A DNA stretch of 53,466 nt, taken from positions 1 to 53,466 of the forward strand of contig JAGNBF010000049.1 of NCBI GenBank assembly GCA_018004935.1, read 5' to 3'. This document shows positions 36,001 through 44,767 of the stretch, piece after piece. A program made the translations under genes and the position numbers. Each line of letters starts with the position of its first letter. Positions within the stretch are counted from its first letter, which is position 1. The notes beneath the pieces were generated by a model. That model saw only the letters and a list, made by a program, of their open reading frames with translations, did no database searches and had not been told where the DNA came from. The stretch is from Chloroflexota bacterium (GTDB lineage: Bacteria > Chloroflexota > Anaerolineae > Promineifilales > Promineifilaceae).

Positions 36001-38347
36001 AATCCATATAAACATGGCCTGACAGCTCCTGATTGGGCCGATGGTTATGCTTTTCAGCCGTCATATTCAAAAAAAGATAACGCCACTCAAAATCAAGAAT
36101 TTGGGCCCCTTCCAACATGTTGTCAAAAGCGGAACGGAAACGTTCTTCACTTTTGCGTAAAGCATCCAGGGCCAATTTGTGGTCGGTGATGTCCCGAACA
36201 ATCGCTAACACTTCCTCTTCGCCGCTGGGAGCCATCCGGGCTTCATAATCACGCCACCCCCGTCCGGGAATATCTAACTGATATTCAAATGTCTGGACCC
36301 CACCATTTTCAAGCGTCGCCGCAATTTTCTGCTCTATCAAATCGGCAAATTCTGCGGGTGCCACATCCCGGTTGCGTTTGCCGATAAGTGGGGCTTCGGT
36401 CTGCGCGTATAACTCTTGAATGTCCGCTTTGTAATCCAGAAAAACGCCCTGCCGATCCAAACGGAACATGAGATCCGGAATGGCTTTCAGCATTGCCTGG
36501 GCGCGATTTTCACTTTCCCGGAGTGCTTCTTCAACCTGTTTTCGCTCTGTGATGTCTTGAATAACCGCCAACATACGGATGGGCTGACCATCTTCCCTGT
36601 AAGTCACCTTACCTTGTTGATGTAACCAACGTTCGCGGCCGCTGGCCAATATAACCCGATACTCATAATTTATATCCATGCGCTGGGCAAACAATCGCCT
36701 ATCCATTTGTTGGAGATAATCCCGATCCTCAGGGTGGATCATTTCCGCAATCACCTTTGGGGAAAGTGCCGTAGTCGGGGGCAGTTCCAGAATGGCGTAC
36801 AACTCATCCGAACATATTAATTGACGATCCGGGGCCGTCCACTCCACATGCCCCATACGCCCAATCCGTTGCGCCTCGCGCAATAAACCTTCATTCTGTC
36901 GCAGAGATTCTTCCATCTGCTTACGTACCGAGATATCCTCATAAACACCCAAAACACCCATCACCTCACCAGCCGGGTTCTGCAAGGGCACTTTACTCGT
37001 GTTTAACCAGATGATATTCCCTTCCGGTGTTGTTTGGGGTTCCACAATATTGGTTTTGGGTTGGCGGGAGCGCATCACCGTGCGATCATCTTGCTGATAG
37101 AGTGGGGCTTGTTCATGCCATATCAGAGCAAAATCATCTTTGCCTACAATCTCCTCTGGCTTATTAAAGCCTGCATCCCTGGCAAAAAGCTGGTTACAGC
37201 CCAGGTAGCGCAGGTCACGATCTTTCCAAAACACACGCACCGGGATGGTTTCGATGATGCTTTGTAACATATTGTGAGAAGAGACCAATTGTTGCACCGT
37301 TGCCTCCAGTGCCTGCTGTTTTCCCACAATTATTATTTCCATCTCCCTGCGCTCAGTTATGTCCTGCACCGTGCCAATGACGCGCATGACATTACCGGTG
37401 TCATCCAATTTCACCTGTGTCCGCTCTTGCACATGGCGAATTTGACCATCAGGCAAAATAATGCGGTGCTCAATAAGGGCAACGTGTTTTTCATCTAACA
37501 TTTGCTGGCGCTGGCGCAGGAAGCTCTCTTTGTCTTCGGGATGAATATAGCTTTCAAAAGCCGCCCCCGAAGGGGCAAATTCACCTGGGGTAACACCAAA
37601 AATGCGGTACACCTCATCAGACCAGAGCAAGGTTCCTTTTTGTAAATCCCATTCCCAATTGCCTATATGGGCTAATTGTTGCGCTTCCAACAGTCGTTCT
37701 TGTGCCTCTTGCAAATGAATCGCTAACTGTTTATGCCCGGTAACATCTGTGTGTGTGCCAATGACACGCAGAGGGTTCTTGTTTTCATCCCAGGAGATGA
37801 CCTTACCCCGGTCTAAAACCCATTTGTATGTGCCATCTTTACAGCGGAGGCGGTATTCGTTGGTGTAGACAGGGGTTTGAGCGGCAAGATGTTGCTCGAT
37901 TTGTGCCATGACCTGGGCCACATCATCGGGGTGGATGCGTTTTTGCCACTCATCTGGGGAATCACCAATTTCGTCGGCGGCAAAACCAAGCATTGCTTTC
38001 CATTGGCGGGAGTAAAATACCTGGTTGGTTTGGGCATTCCGATCCCAAAGGCCATCGTCAGATCCTTCCAGGGCAAATTGCCATCGGGTATCGGACTCAT
38101 GTAGGGCTTTGGTTATCGCCACTTGTTCATAATAGGTACGGAGCCGGGATTCACGCCAGCTAAGGATGATCGCGGCCGCGATTGCTCCAGTTAACATCAC
38201 CCCCAAACCAGTAAACTCCCGCCGTATAACCGGATCGGAGTGAACATAAAGACCGTAGCCAATGCCCAGGATCGTCAGAACGATCAATATGAAAACCAGG
38301 ATGAGGATCCTTAAAGCGCGGTTTTCCTTTCCGTCATATCTGTCCAT
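33050..38347 (-). CDS. Membrane hybrid histidine kinase with nine PAS domains and two receiver domains
   Basis: The 1765-residue protein has two membrane segments (about 13-34 and 46-63), then nine successive PAS/PAC units from about residue 86 to 1240, many linked by ALRESE-type helices; a coiled coil (EELEELNHTLEKRIQERT-like) lies between PAS 7 and 8. HisKA follows (NMSHELRTPL, His1268), then HATPase_c and two receivers with phospho-acceptors Asp1556 (ILLDLLMPD) and Asp1688 (LVLMDIQMPE). It senses through the PAS array in the cytoplasm and passes phosphate internally. There is no HPt domain or adjacent response regulator, so its output partner is elsewhere. Nine PAS units is unusually many. 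Ligands are not visible. Confidence 0.93.
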   Translation of the reverse strand: MDRYDGKENRALRILILVFILIVLTILGIGYGLYVHSDPVIRREFTGLGVMLTGAIAAAIILSWRESRLRTYYEQVAITKALHESDTRWQFALEGSDDGLWDRNAQTNQVFYSRQWKAMLGFAADEIGDSPDEWQKRIHPDDVAQVMAQIEQHLAAQTPVYTNEYRLRCKDGTYKWVLDRGKVISWDENKNPLRVIGTHTDVTGHKQLAIHLQEAQERLLEAQQLAHIGNWEWDLQKGTLLWSDEVYRIFGVTPGEFAPSGAAFESYIHPEDKESFLRQRQQMLDEKHVALIEHRIILPDGQIRHVQERTQVKLDDTGNVMRVIGTVQDITERREMEIIIVGKQQALEATVQQLVSSHNMLQSIIETIPVRVFWKDRDLRYLGCNQLFARDAGFNKPEEIVGKDDFALIWHEQAPLYQQDDRTVMRSRQPKTNIVEPQTTPEGNIIWLNTSKVPLQNPAGEVMGVLGVYEDISVRKQMEESLRQNEGLLREAQRIGRMGHVEWTAPDRQLICSDELYAILELPPTTALSPKVIAEMIHPEDRDYLQQMDRRLFAQRMDINYEYRVILASGRERWLHQQGKVTYREDGQPIRMLAVIQDITERKQVEEALRESENRAQAMLKAIPDLMFRLDRQGVFLDYKADIQELYAQTEAPLIGKRNRDVAPAEFADLIEQKIAATLENGGVQTFEYQLDIPGRGWRDYEARMAPSGEEEVLAIVRDITDHKLALDALRKSEERFRSAFDNMLEGAQILDFEWRYLFLNMTAEKHNHRPNQELSGHVYMDCWPGIETTHVFTVLKQCMEERVGNHLENEFVFPDGTVRWFELSIQPIPEGIFILSVDITERKRAEAELRQSEELYRGLMESLDSVVATVDKDGRFLYMNDRAAAQLNGVPSDFIGKTMYDLFPEPVASRQLTSIQRAIHEDRSVISEAQTFVQGQYRWNRTTIQPIHDEAGKVMFALVNSTDIDNLKQIQQELEELNHTLEKRIQERTAEVIDLYDHAPTGYHSVDPNGMFLMMNQTELDWLGYHRDEVLGQKSFRDLVAPSSHLLLNSIFTQFKRDGLAKDIEFEMVRKDGTILPVLLNATAIYNEQGEFVQSRSTLFDITERRKAEKALRESQASLQNFLDTASDLIQRTDQDGRYIYVNPAWCQTLGYGLEEALELTMFDVIAPQYHDRCQIILGRLPLKGQSHDFEVVFVTKTGQVVVAEGGVSIDRESNGQITTNGIFRDITLRKQAEEALRQSRDELRTANDLLEKAARLKDEFLANMSHELRTPLNAILTFSESLLEEIPGPLNDRQKNWIHNIEGSGMHLLSLINDILDLSKVEAGQMELHFEEVAVVEVCQASLLFVKEMALKKKLKLAFQLDNQLAKVEADPKRLKQILVNLLSNAVKFTPSGGKVSLEVRVDGDTSVIHYVVQDTGVGIAAADVARLFQPFTQLDSSLSRQHEGTGLGLALVRRLTELHGGSVTVESKPGDGSRFTVTLPYRPVMALTKKLDTGQLNPFQEKATVLVVEDVPSAAAQLVHYLQEMKIEAVVQSQGVMVVKQAMRLQPTAILLDLLMPDRSGWDILADLKAEPQTRAIPVLIVSVVDERSRGLAAGAAAYLVKPISREMLRQALGRIAAAKNGPHPTLPEPKPAGAHILLAEDNEINVLAIADFLKSRNYQITVAKNGREVIELIHTIHPDLVLMDIQMPEMDGLEAIRRLRARPDFATIPIIALTALAMPGDRERCLAAGANEYLTKPVSLKGLATLIQLLLTPDDQGSETQ

Positions 38348-38427
38348 TGCTCATTCTCCAACCACGCAAACGGGAGCCATCGGTAAAATGTTTTTCCCAT
38401 AACGTAACAACTATGACCCTTAAATTT

Positions 38428-38615
38428 TTAATCGGGTAACGCCTTCATTGACCCCATCCCCCCTGCCGATTCCTGCAGGAAGGGGGGAATTCCAATGGGG
38501 CATTTTTCGGGGCATTCGCCCCGAAAAATGCCCCATAGAAAAGTTCCCCGCCCCTGGGGGCGGGGTTAGGGGTGGGGGGGATTCCATTACCTGATTAATT
38601 TTTTAAACGACAACT
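38428..38615. mobile_element. Long-hairpin element with TTAATCGGG ends, copy 1
   Basis: The left end is TTAAATTTTTAATCGGGTAA; the right end, on the other strand, is TTTAAAAAATTAATCAGGTA. The middle has a 17-bp perfect stem (38497-38534) and the GC-rich tail GTTCCCCGCCCCTGGGGGCG. Copies 2 and 3 lie at about 46074-46274 (same orientation) and 47905-48103 (inverted). Confidence 0.75.
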
Positions 38616-38800
38616 GCGTGGGAATACCATCTGGGACACTCTACGTCCTACGCGACGCAGAGCGTGGAGCATAGGTTTGTACCACTGGTCAACATCTACA
38701 CAGAAACCTTCACAAGGTTCATTTTCTCAGAGAACTGAACGCTTACGACCAAATTGAAAATTGCGGAATTTTTTCGGGCAACTTGTTCATTATGGAGTGA

Positions 38801-39019
38801 GTGTTCAGTTAGGTTGCTTCAACGGATTAAGAATTTGAGTTCAGAGCGAGAGCGAGAGCGAGAGGGTTTTCCAGAGTAATTCCCTTTCGCTCTATCCTCT
38901 CGCTCTAAACTCAGGTAAGAAATAAACGGATTTTCCAGAGGTCATCTTTAATCCGTTCCTTTTTAAATCCGTTGAAGTAATCCAAAATGGCCTAAAATCA
39001 TCTCGGAACTGAACGGTTA
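38801..39019. mobile_element. TTCAGTT-ended element carrying a nested insertion
   Basis: The ends GTGTTCAGTTAGG and (other strand) TAACCGTTCAGTTCCG bracket CAACGGATTAA...AATCCGTTGAAG. Flanking duplications CATTATGGAGTGA (38788-38800) and CATTATGGAGCGA (39020-39032) match at 12 of 13. Compared with the 131-bp copy at 49256-49386, this one is 88 bp longer because another palindrome (about 38836-38914) sits inside it. Confidence 0.75.
38836..38914. mobile_element. GAGTTTAGAG palindrome nested in the preceding element
   Basis: A palindrome of about 80 bp (GAGTTCAGAGCGAGAG... / ...CTCTCGCTCTAAACTC) flanked by TAAGAATT and TAAGAAAT, a likely 8-bp target duplication. Relatives lie at 44768-44846 and 46408-46486; at the latter TGAGAA flanks both sides. 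Confidence 0.7.
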
Positions 39020-39310
39020 CATTATGGAGCGAAGAAATCAAGGACAGTAGTGACAGATGTCATCACTTGTTTTAGTTCTTGGGGAATTCAGGGGTTGACA
39101 CCCGATGTAGGGGCTGGCCTTGTGCCTGTTCCGTGTGGGGCAACCACAAGGATTGCCCGTACCCCATGAAACCCCAAAGAACCACTTGCTTTAGGTCTTT
39201 GTTGTTCTTGTCGTCAGCCAGGGATACCTTGCCGTGCCCCTTCGTATCCACAAAAGTGAGATGCCCTTTCCCCGGCGTTGCCAATTCGTCCCAGACCCAA
39301 CTAACACTGG

Positions 39311-39316
39311 TATAAT
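39311..39316 (+). promoter_or_regulatory. Extended -10 box for the ABC exporter operon
   Basis: TGGTATAAT (hexamer 39311-39316) ends seven bases before the GTG at 39324. A start site would fall at or next to the codon, so the message may be leaderless. No good -35 at 17 bases, as expected for an extended -10 promoter. Confidence 0.55.
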
Positions 39317-39323
39317 TTCCGGT

Positions 39324-41090
39324 GTGATACCCTGGACCTCTCCTTCTTCCACAGATGTGCACATTTTGCGCCGCTGTTTTGCCTACCTGCGGCCGCAACG
39401 CCGCCTCGTGTTTGGTCTTTATCTGACCATGTTCCTGATCAACGTCAGTAATGTCATCGCGCCCCAGCTGTTGCGCCGGGGAATTGATGAAGGCATCTAC
39501 GGTCGTAATCTAACCTTACTGGGGCAAACTACAATTCTCCTGCTCGGTATGCGCCTGTTTCAGGGAGTAATGACCTTTTACCAGGGCAAATGGAGTGAAG
39601 TGACCTCGCAAAATGTGGCCTACGATCTGCGCAACGAACTGGTGCAAAAGCTGGCGGCTCTTTCCTTCTCTTTCCATGACCGCACCGAAGCCGGGCAGAT
39701 TCTGACCCGTGCCATGCAAGACGTAGAGCGCATTCGCTTTCTGACGGGGCGGGCCGTACTGCGGATTGTTGAAGGAGTTGTCCTCATTGTCCTGACAGCG
39801 GTTGTTTTATTAGGGATGAATTGGCGTCTGGCCCTGCTCATTCTGTTAACCTTGCCGCCATTGGTTCACCGGGCGTACCATTACGGGCGGCTTTTTCGCC
39901 CCATCTCCTTCAAAATACAAGATCAGTTAGGCCAGTTGACCACTCAATTGGAGCAAAATTTGCGAGGAGCACGGATTGTCAAAGCGTTTGCTCAGGAAAC
40001 AACGGAGATGACTCGGTTCGCGGCGGAAAATAATCACTGGTTTGCTCTCTCCCAGCAAGCGGTGCGGGTGCAGTCGGTGAATTCGCCTCTGCTGGACCTG
40101 ATCGCGAATCTGGGCACGGTAGCGATTCTCTGGTATGGTGGTACCCTGGTCATTAATAATCAGTTGACGCTGGGAGAGTTGGTTGCCTTTACCACCTACC
40201 TGGCGATGTTGATTGGGCCGATTCGTAACATTGGCCGGATTATTCCTATGTTGGCGATTGCGGCCGCGGCCGGGGAACGCATCTTCGCCATTTTGGACGC
40301 CCCAGAAGAGGTGGCCGATGTCCCGAATGCCCAACCCTTGCCCCGGTTACGCGGCCGCGTCCAGTTTGATCATGTCTCCTTCGGCTACCAACCTGACCAT
40401 CCCATCTTACACAATATCAGCTTCACCGCCGAGCCGGGCCAGATTGTGGCCCTGATGGGTGCAACCGGCTCCGGTAAATCTACCCTCATCAACCTGATTG
40501 CCCGCTTTTATGAACCAACACGCGGCCGCATCCTTCTCGATGATCAGGATAGCCAGATCACTACGATTAGCTCCCTGCGCCGCCAGATCGGCTTCGTCAT
40601 GCAAGACACACTCCTCTTTGCCGCCAGCATGCGCGACAATATTGCCTTCGGCAATCCCCAGGCCAGTGATGAAGCTATTATTCAGGCGGCCAAAGATGCC
40701 CAGGCCCATGAGTTCATCATGGCAATGCCCGAAGGTTACGAGTCACGGGTGGGAGAACGAGGAGTTACCCTATCTGGGGGGCAGAAGCAACGGATCTCCA
40801 TCGCCCGCGCCCTACTGACCGACCCCCGCCTGCTCATCCTGGATGATGCCACCGCCAGCGTAGACACGCAGACAGAGCAGTTAATCCAACAAGCACTGGA
40901 TCGGTTAATGCGCGGCCGCACCACCTTTATCATCGCCCACCGTCTTAGCACCGTACAACGCGCCGACCTAATTCTGCTGTTAGAAAACGGCCACCTCACC
41001 ACCCAGGGCCGCCACGAGGAATTGCTCGGCCGTTCACCCCTTTATCGGCAAATTTATGAATTGCAGACAGAGAAAAATAGTAACTACTAA
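39324..41090 (+). CDS. ABC exporter half-transporter with degenerate ATPase site (subunit A)
   Basis: The 588-residue protein starts at GTG 39324, chosen because an extended -10 sits just upstream and the N-terminus then fits the family (HILRRCFAYLRPQRRLVFG). The ATG at 39234 would add 30 residues of spacer-like sequence. Six membrane helices (about 25-310) precede an ATPase with Walker A GATGSGKS (Lys385), signature LSGGQKQ and Walker B LLILDD, where Asp508 replaces the catalytic Glu. That substitution marks the non-hydrolysing site in heterodimers such as BmrCD and TM287/288. The partner gene follows at 41378. Substrate (drug, lipid or peptide) unknown. Confidence 0.88.
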   Translation: MIPWTSPSSTDVHILRRCFAYLRPQRRLVFGLYLTMFLINVSNVIAPQLLRRGIDEGIYGRNLTLLGQTTILLLGMRLFQGVMTFYQGKWSEVTSQNVAYDLRNELVQKLAALSFSFHDRTEAGQILTRAMQDVERIRFLTGRAVLRIVEGVVLIVLTAVVLLGMNWRLALLILLTLPPLVHRAYHYGRLFRPISFKIQDQLGQLTTQLEQNLRGARIVKAFAQETTEMTRFAAENNHWFALSQQAVRVQSVNSPLLDLIANLGTVAILWYGGTLVINNQLTLGELVAFTTYLAMLIGPIRNIGRIIPMLAIAAAAGERIFAILDAPEEVADVPNAQPLPRLRGRVQFDHVSFGYQPDHPILHNISFTAEPGQIVALMGATGSGKSTLINLIARFYEPTRGRILLDDQDSQITTISSLRRQIGFVMQDTLLFAASMRDNIAFGNPQASDEAIIQAAKDAQAHEFIMAMPEGYESRVGERGVTLSGGQKQRISIARALLTDPRLLILDDATASVDTQTEQLIQQALDRLMRGRTTFIIAHRLSTVQRADLILLLENGHLTTQGRHEELLGRSPLYRQIYELQTEKNSNY

Positions 41091-41377
41091 ACCTTTTGCC
41101 TGAGCCTGTCGAAGGCAACCGGTTTAGTATAGATGTTCAGAAAATCATTTGGGGTTTTGGTTGGTAGTAACGGCTTTAGCCGTCCAGCGTGGGACCGCTA
41201 AAGCGGTTACTACGAACCCAAAATCTTTTTCTTGAAAGCTATAGTTACAAAATAATGGTTCTTTGGGGTTTCGTGGGGTACGGGCAACCCTTGTGGTTGC
41301 CCCACACGGAGCAGGCACAGCCCCTACCTTTGGTGTCAACCCCCTGAATTCCCCCAGAACCAAAATAATTAAGTCTT
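41091..41377. other. Spacer between the two exporter genes
   Basis: It holds a 118-bp palindromic element (about 41130-41247) and an inverted CAACCACAAGG block (about 41252-41372). AATAAT at 41364-41369, eight bases before the ATG, may be a -10 box for independent transcription. Confidence 0.65.
41130..41247. mobile_element. 118-bp element with TATAGATGTTCAG/TATAGCTTTCAAG ends
   Basis: The ends pair imperfectly, and an inner hairpin (GTAGTAACGGCTTTAGC with GCTAAAGCGGTTACTAC) fills the middle. A full copy lies at about 44647-44763 and a half copy at about 47858-47904, where it is cut by the TTAATC-ended element. Confidence 0.7.
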
Positions 41378-43186
41378 ATGAGCTTTAATTTTAGTCCCAA
41401 TATTGGCCCACGCAGTGCAGTCAGTGATTTTGGGCAAGAGAGCAGGGATGGTCGCGCCTTCGACAAAAATGTCATCGGCGGCATGTTAACCTTCGTCAAA
41501 CCCTATTGGCGGCCGATGATCGGGGCCTTTGTCCTGATGCTAGGCGTAACAACCTTTACCCTGTTCATCCCCTACCTCATCAAAGAAGCTATTGACATCT
41601 ATATTGCCCGTAGCGATGGTGAGGGATTAGCCCGGCAGGCACTTTTTATTGCCCTTTGTTACGTCGGTCTTTACGTGAGCACCGCCGGGCAAGATTACCT
41701 GCTTGGCTGGACTTCACAACGAGTACTGGCCGACGTGCGTGCCCAAATGGTGGAACATTTACAGCGACTGTCGTTGGCCTACCACGACCGCACCATTGTC
41801 GGTGTCACCGTCTCCCGCGTCATTAACGATGTAGCCGTCATCAACGATCTGCTCACCCAGGGCATCATCTCCCTGTTGGGAGACGTACTCATTCTTATCG
41901 GCATCATCATCATCATGATTACGATGAGTCCACCACTGGCCTTGCTCACCTTCATCGTTCTACCCCTGATGGTGCTGGCGACCTACCTTTTTTCCCGCCA
42001 GGCCAAAAGTGCTTTTCGGCTGACGCGGCGGCGGGTAGCGGCAATGGTGGGCAATCTGGCCGAAAACATCAACGGAATGCGCGTCATTCAGGCGTTTGCT
42101 CAAGAGCAACGAGTCGAGGCACAGTTTGAGACAATCAACGACGCCAACCGGCAATCTCACATTGCGGCCGTGCGTCTCTCCTTTATTTTTCTGCCTACCA
42201 TTGAATTTTTGGGTGTGGTTTCAACGGCGATTGTGTTGTACTTTGGCGGCCGCGCCGTGGCCCAGAACGAAGTGACCCTCGGGGTGATGGTGGCTTTCCT
42301 GGCCTATGTCACCCGTTTCTTCCAACCTATCCAGGAGTTAAGCCGCATTTACACCACCTTACAAGCGGCGATGGCTGGAGGGGAACAGGTTTTGCGTCTG
42401 CTCAATACACCCGCCGAACTTGTAGACCCGCCCAATGCCCCAGAAATGCCCGCCATTGTGGGTGAGGTCAGGCTGGAGCAGGTTTCCTTTCATTATGGGG
42501 CTGAGGGGCCAGAGATTTTGCACGAGATAGAGTTGCATATTGGGGCCGGGCAAACGGTAGCCCTGGTTGGTCCGACCGGTGCAGGCAAAACGACGCTGGC
42601 CAATCTGATCGCCCGTTTTTATGAAGTGAGCCAGGGGCGGGTGCTCATTGACGGCCATGATGTACGCCAGGTCCAACAGGCTTCCCTACGTCGCCAGTTT
42701 GGGCTGGTGCCCCAAGACCCGTTCCTTTTTGCTGGAAGCATTGCCGATAACATTCGCTTTGGGCGCCCGGATGTCCCCCTGGAACAGGTGATGTCCGCGG
42801 CCGCGCTCGCCAATGCCCACGACTTTATCGCCGGACTGCCCCACGGGTACGACACCCAAATTCTGGAGGGGGCGGTCAACCTCTCGGTGGGGCAGAGGCA
42901 ATTGTTGTGTATTGCTCGTGCCGCCCTGGTGGACCCCCGCATCCTGATTCTGGATGAGGCCACCGCCAGCGTGGACACAGTAACCGAGGTATTGATTCAA
43001 CGGGCGTTGGACAGGTTATTACGCGGCCGCACGGCCATTGTCATCGCCCACCGGCTGAGCACCATTCGCAATGCCGACCTCATTTGTGTGGTAGATGGGG
43101 GGCGCATTGTGCAACGCGGCCGCCATGAGGAACTGCTGGCGCAGGACGGCCTGTATCGAGAGTTGTACCGAAGAACGGTGGTATGA
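41378..43186 (+). CDS. ABC exporter half-transporter with canonical ATPase site (subunit B)
   Basis: The 602-residue protein has six membrane helices (about 45-325) and a complete ATPase: Walker A GPTGAGKT (Lys404), signature LSVGQRQ, Walker B ILILDEATASVD with catalytic Glu527, and the H-loop IVIAHRLST. With subunit A it should form a heterodimeric type IV exporter with one active and one degenerate site, exporting lipids, peptides or drugs across the membrane. There is no ribosome site; an AATAAT box ends eight bases before ATG 41378, so transcription may start at the codon. Several octamers occur in both subunits. Confidence 0.93.
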   Translation: MSFNFSPNIGPRSAVSDFGQESRDGRAFDKNVIGGMLTFVKPYWRPMIGAFVLMLGVTTFTLFIPYLIKEAIDIYIARSDGEGLARQALFIALCYVGLYVSTAGQDYLLGWTSQRVLADVRAQMVEHLQRLSLAYHDRTIVGVTVSRVINDVAVINDLLTQGIISLLGDVLILIGIIIIMITMSPPLALLTFIVLPLMVLATYLFSRQAKSAFRLTRRRVAAMVGNLAENINGMRVIQAFAQEQRVEAQFETINDANRQSHIAAVRLSFIFLPTIEFLGVVSTAIVLYFGGRAVAQNEVTLGVMVAFLAYVTRFFQPIQELSRIYTTLQAAMAGGEQVLRLLNTPAELVDPPNAPEMPAIVGEVRLEQVSFHYGAEGPEILHEIELHIGAGQTVALVGPTGAGKTTLANLIARFYEVSQGRVLIDGHDVRQVQQASLRRQFGLVPQDPFLFAGSIADNIRFGRPDVPLEQVMSAAALANAHDFIAGLPHGYDTQILEGAVNLSVGQRQLLCIARAALVDPRILILDEATASVDTVTEVLIQRALDRLLRGRTAIVIAHRLSTIRNADLICVVDGGRIVQRGRHEELLAQDGLYRELYRRTVV

Positions 43187-43628
43187 GGGTGGGGAATCCT
43201 TCCCCCCAAACCACCCCAGAAACAGTAGCACCAACCCCCAGCTAAAGACCACGATTCCCCAAGGGCAGGGGGAAATACCAGAAGTGCCTGTTTTCGAGCG
43301 CGGGAACGCGCTCGAAAACAGGCACATTAAAAAAGTTCCCCGCCCCTGGGGGCGGGGTTAGGGGTGGGGGTCCTTCCCCCCAAACCACCCCAGAAACAGT
43401 AGCACCAGCCCCCAGCTAAAGACCACGATTCCCCAAGGGCAGGGGGAAAGCCCAACAGCGCAGGTTTTCGGGGCGAAGGCCCCGAAAACCTGCGCCGAAA
43501 AAAGTTCCCCGCCCCTGGGGGCGGGGTTAGGGGTGGGGGTCCTTCCCCCCAAACCACCCCAGAAACAGATCACAAAAACACGGCTCAATTCTCGCCATGA
43601 GGGTCAAGAGCGTGGCGACTTAGAGGGA
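43187..43628. repeat. Tandem long-hairpin units after the ABC operon
   Basis: Two units of about 172 bp (from 43198 and 43371, with a third start at 43542) share CCTTCCCCCCAAACCACCCC and the GC-rich tail GTTCCCCGCCCCTGGGGGCG, but have different stems: GTGCCTGTTTTCGAGCGCG (43284-43325) and GCGCAGGTTTTCGGGGC (43458-43495). Both stems are perfect. No gene. Confidence 0.85.
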
Positions 43629-44540
43629 TTATTGATTTCGACCCTGTCCACCACCACCCCCACCCTGGCCCCCGCCGCCACCATTGCCATTGTTCCCCAC
43701 ACCAGCCCAGAGAGGACGCCCATTGGGGTCGCGCAAGAGAACCCGCAATCCGGTGGCAACTTGAGTAATATCTCCGGCCATAAACTGATCTCCCTGGTAG
43801 AAACCTACAATAATGACCTCATCACCTACCTGGAAGGTAACACCCTGGGCGGCGAAGAAGCGAGGTTGCCCACTTTGTAAGGTGATGAGTTGTCCATCAT
43901 CAGCGGCTACAGTCATAGAATTACCCTGGTAAGCCATGATAGTGCCGGTGATGGTGATCCAGGCGTCAACCTGGACCTGGGGATCAGGTGTGCGGGAGCC
44001 GTCGGCTGTGCCCGCGGCCGCGCCCTGCCCCTGCCCATTGGTAGCTCCGCCACTCCACAAGGGTTGGCCCGTGTCACTGCGAACCTGGAGCGTTGACCCA
44101 TCGGCTAGTTGCACCTGGGAGGCGTGAATCATGCCTTCGTTAATCGTGCCGATGACGGTGGCTCCCTGTCCCACGGTGAGAGTGATGCCCTGTGTTTGCC
44201 AGTAAGTGGGCGGCCCCAGTTCAATGTAGACGGTTTCGCTGGTATCCAGAGTCATATCAAACCCAAAATCATCTACCCCGGCGATGGTTCCACTGGCCTG
44301 CCAGGGGTCGCCCTCGGCTCCCTGAGCGACGGGGGTTCCCGGGGTAGTGGCATTGACGTTGGTTTGTCCGTTGCCACCGGGTACGACAGGGGTGGGTTGG
44401 TTGACTGTGGTGTTCGCCGCCAGGGGGTCGGGCAGGGTGCTGGCGGCTGTGGCGGGGCGAGAAGATTGGTAAAGGTAAGCGGCCGCGGCCGCGCCAATTA
44501 CGGTCAATAACAAAACGCCGATAATCATTTTCTTCAACAT
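43629..44540 (-). CDS. Membrane-anchored protein with two duplicated beta domains and Gly-rich tail
   Basis: The protein starts at ATG 44540 with AAAGGAG seven bases upstream (303 residues); the longer frame start lacks a ribosome site. An N-terminal membrane anchor (MIIGVLLLTVIGAAAAAYLY) leads to a Thr/Pro/Asn linker. Two homologous units follow: ASGTIAGVDD...LQVRSDTGQPLWSG and ITGTIMAYQG...LRVLLRDPNGRPLWAG, each ending in PLWxG, resembling OB-like DUF5666 repeats. The C-terminus is glycine-rich (GNGGGGGQGG). It is extracytoplasmic and probably binds a ligand or other surface polymer. Function unknown. Confidence 0.8.
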   Translation of the reverse strand: MLKKMIIGVLLLTVIGAAAAAYLYQSSRPATAASTLPDPLAANTTVNQPTPVVPGGNGQTNVNATTPGTPVAQGAEGDPWQASGTIAGVDDFGFDMTLDTSETVYIELGPPTYWQTQGITLTVGQGATVIGTINEGMIHASQVQLADGSTLQVRSDTGQPLWSGGATNGQGQGAAAGTADGSRTPDPQVQVDAWITITGTIMAYQGNSMTVAADDGQLITLQSGQPRFFAAQGVTFQVGDEVIIVGFYQGDQFMAGDITQVATGLRVLLRDPNGRPLWAGVGNNGNGGGGGQGGGGGGQGRNQ

Positions 44541-44767
44541 GAAGGGTCTCCTTTGACGGTCAAACAGTTCGAGGCGTTGTCCCTCGGGTAAGTAAAGCGA
44601 AGTGAACATTTGTGATGTTAGTCTGAGACTGTGAAGAAAGTATGAAGTATAGATGTTTAGAAAATCATTTGGGCCTGGTTGGTAGTAACGGCTTTAGCCG
44701 TCCAGCGTGGAATCGCTAAAGCGATTACGACAAACCCAAAATCTTTTTCTTGAAAGCTATAGTAACT

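Larger units (their letters stand above)
38348..39323. other. Spacer built from nested mini-elements
   Basis: In order: the long-hairpin/GC-tail element (about 38428-38615, stem 38497-38534), a GCGTGGGAATAC palindrome piece (38618-38670), an element bounded by TTCAGTT ends (38801-39019) that contains a second element (about 38836-38914), and a CAACCACAAGG block (about 39074-39185). An extended -10 box lies at 39311-39316. No gene. Confidence 0.75.
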
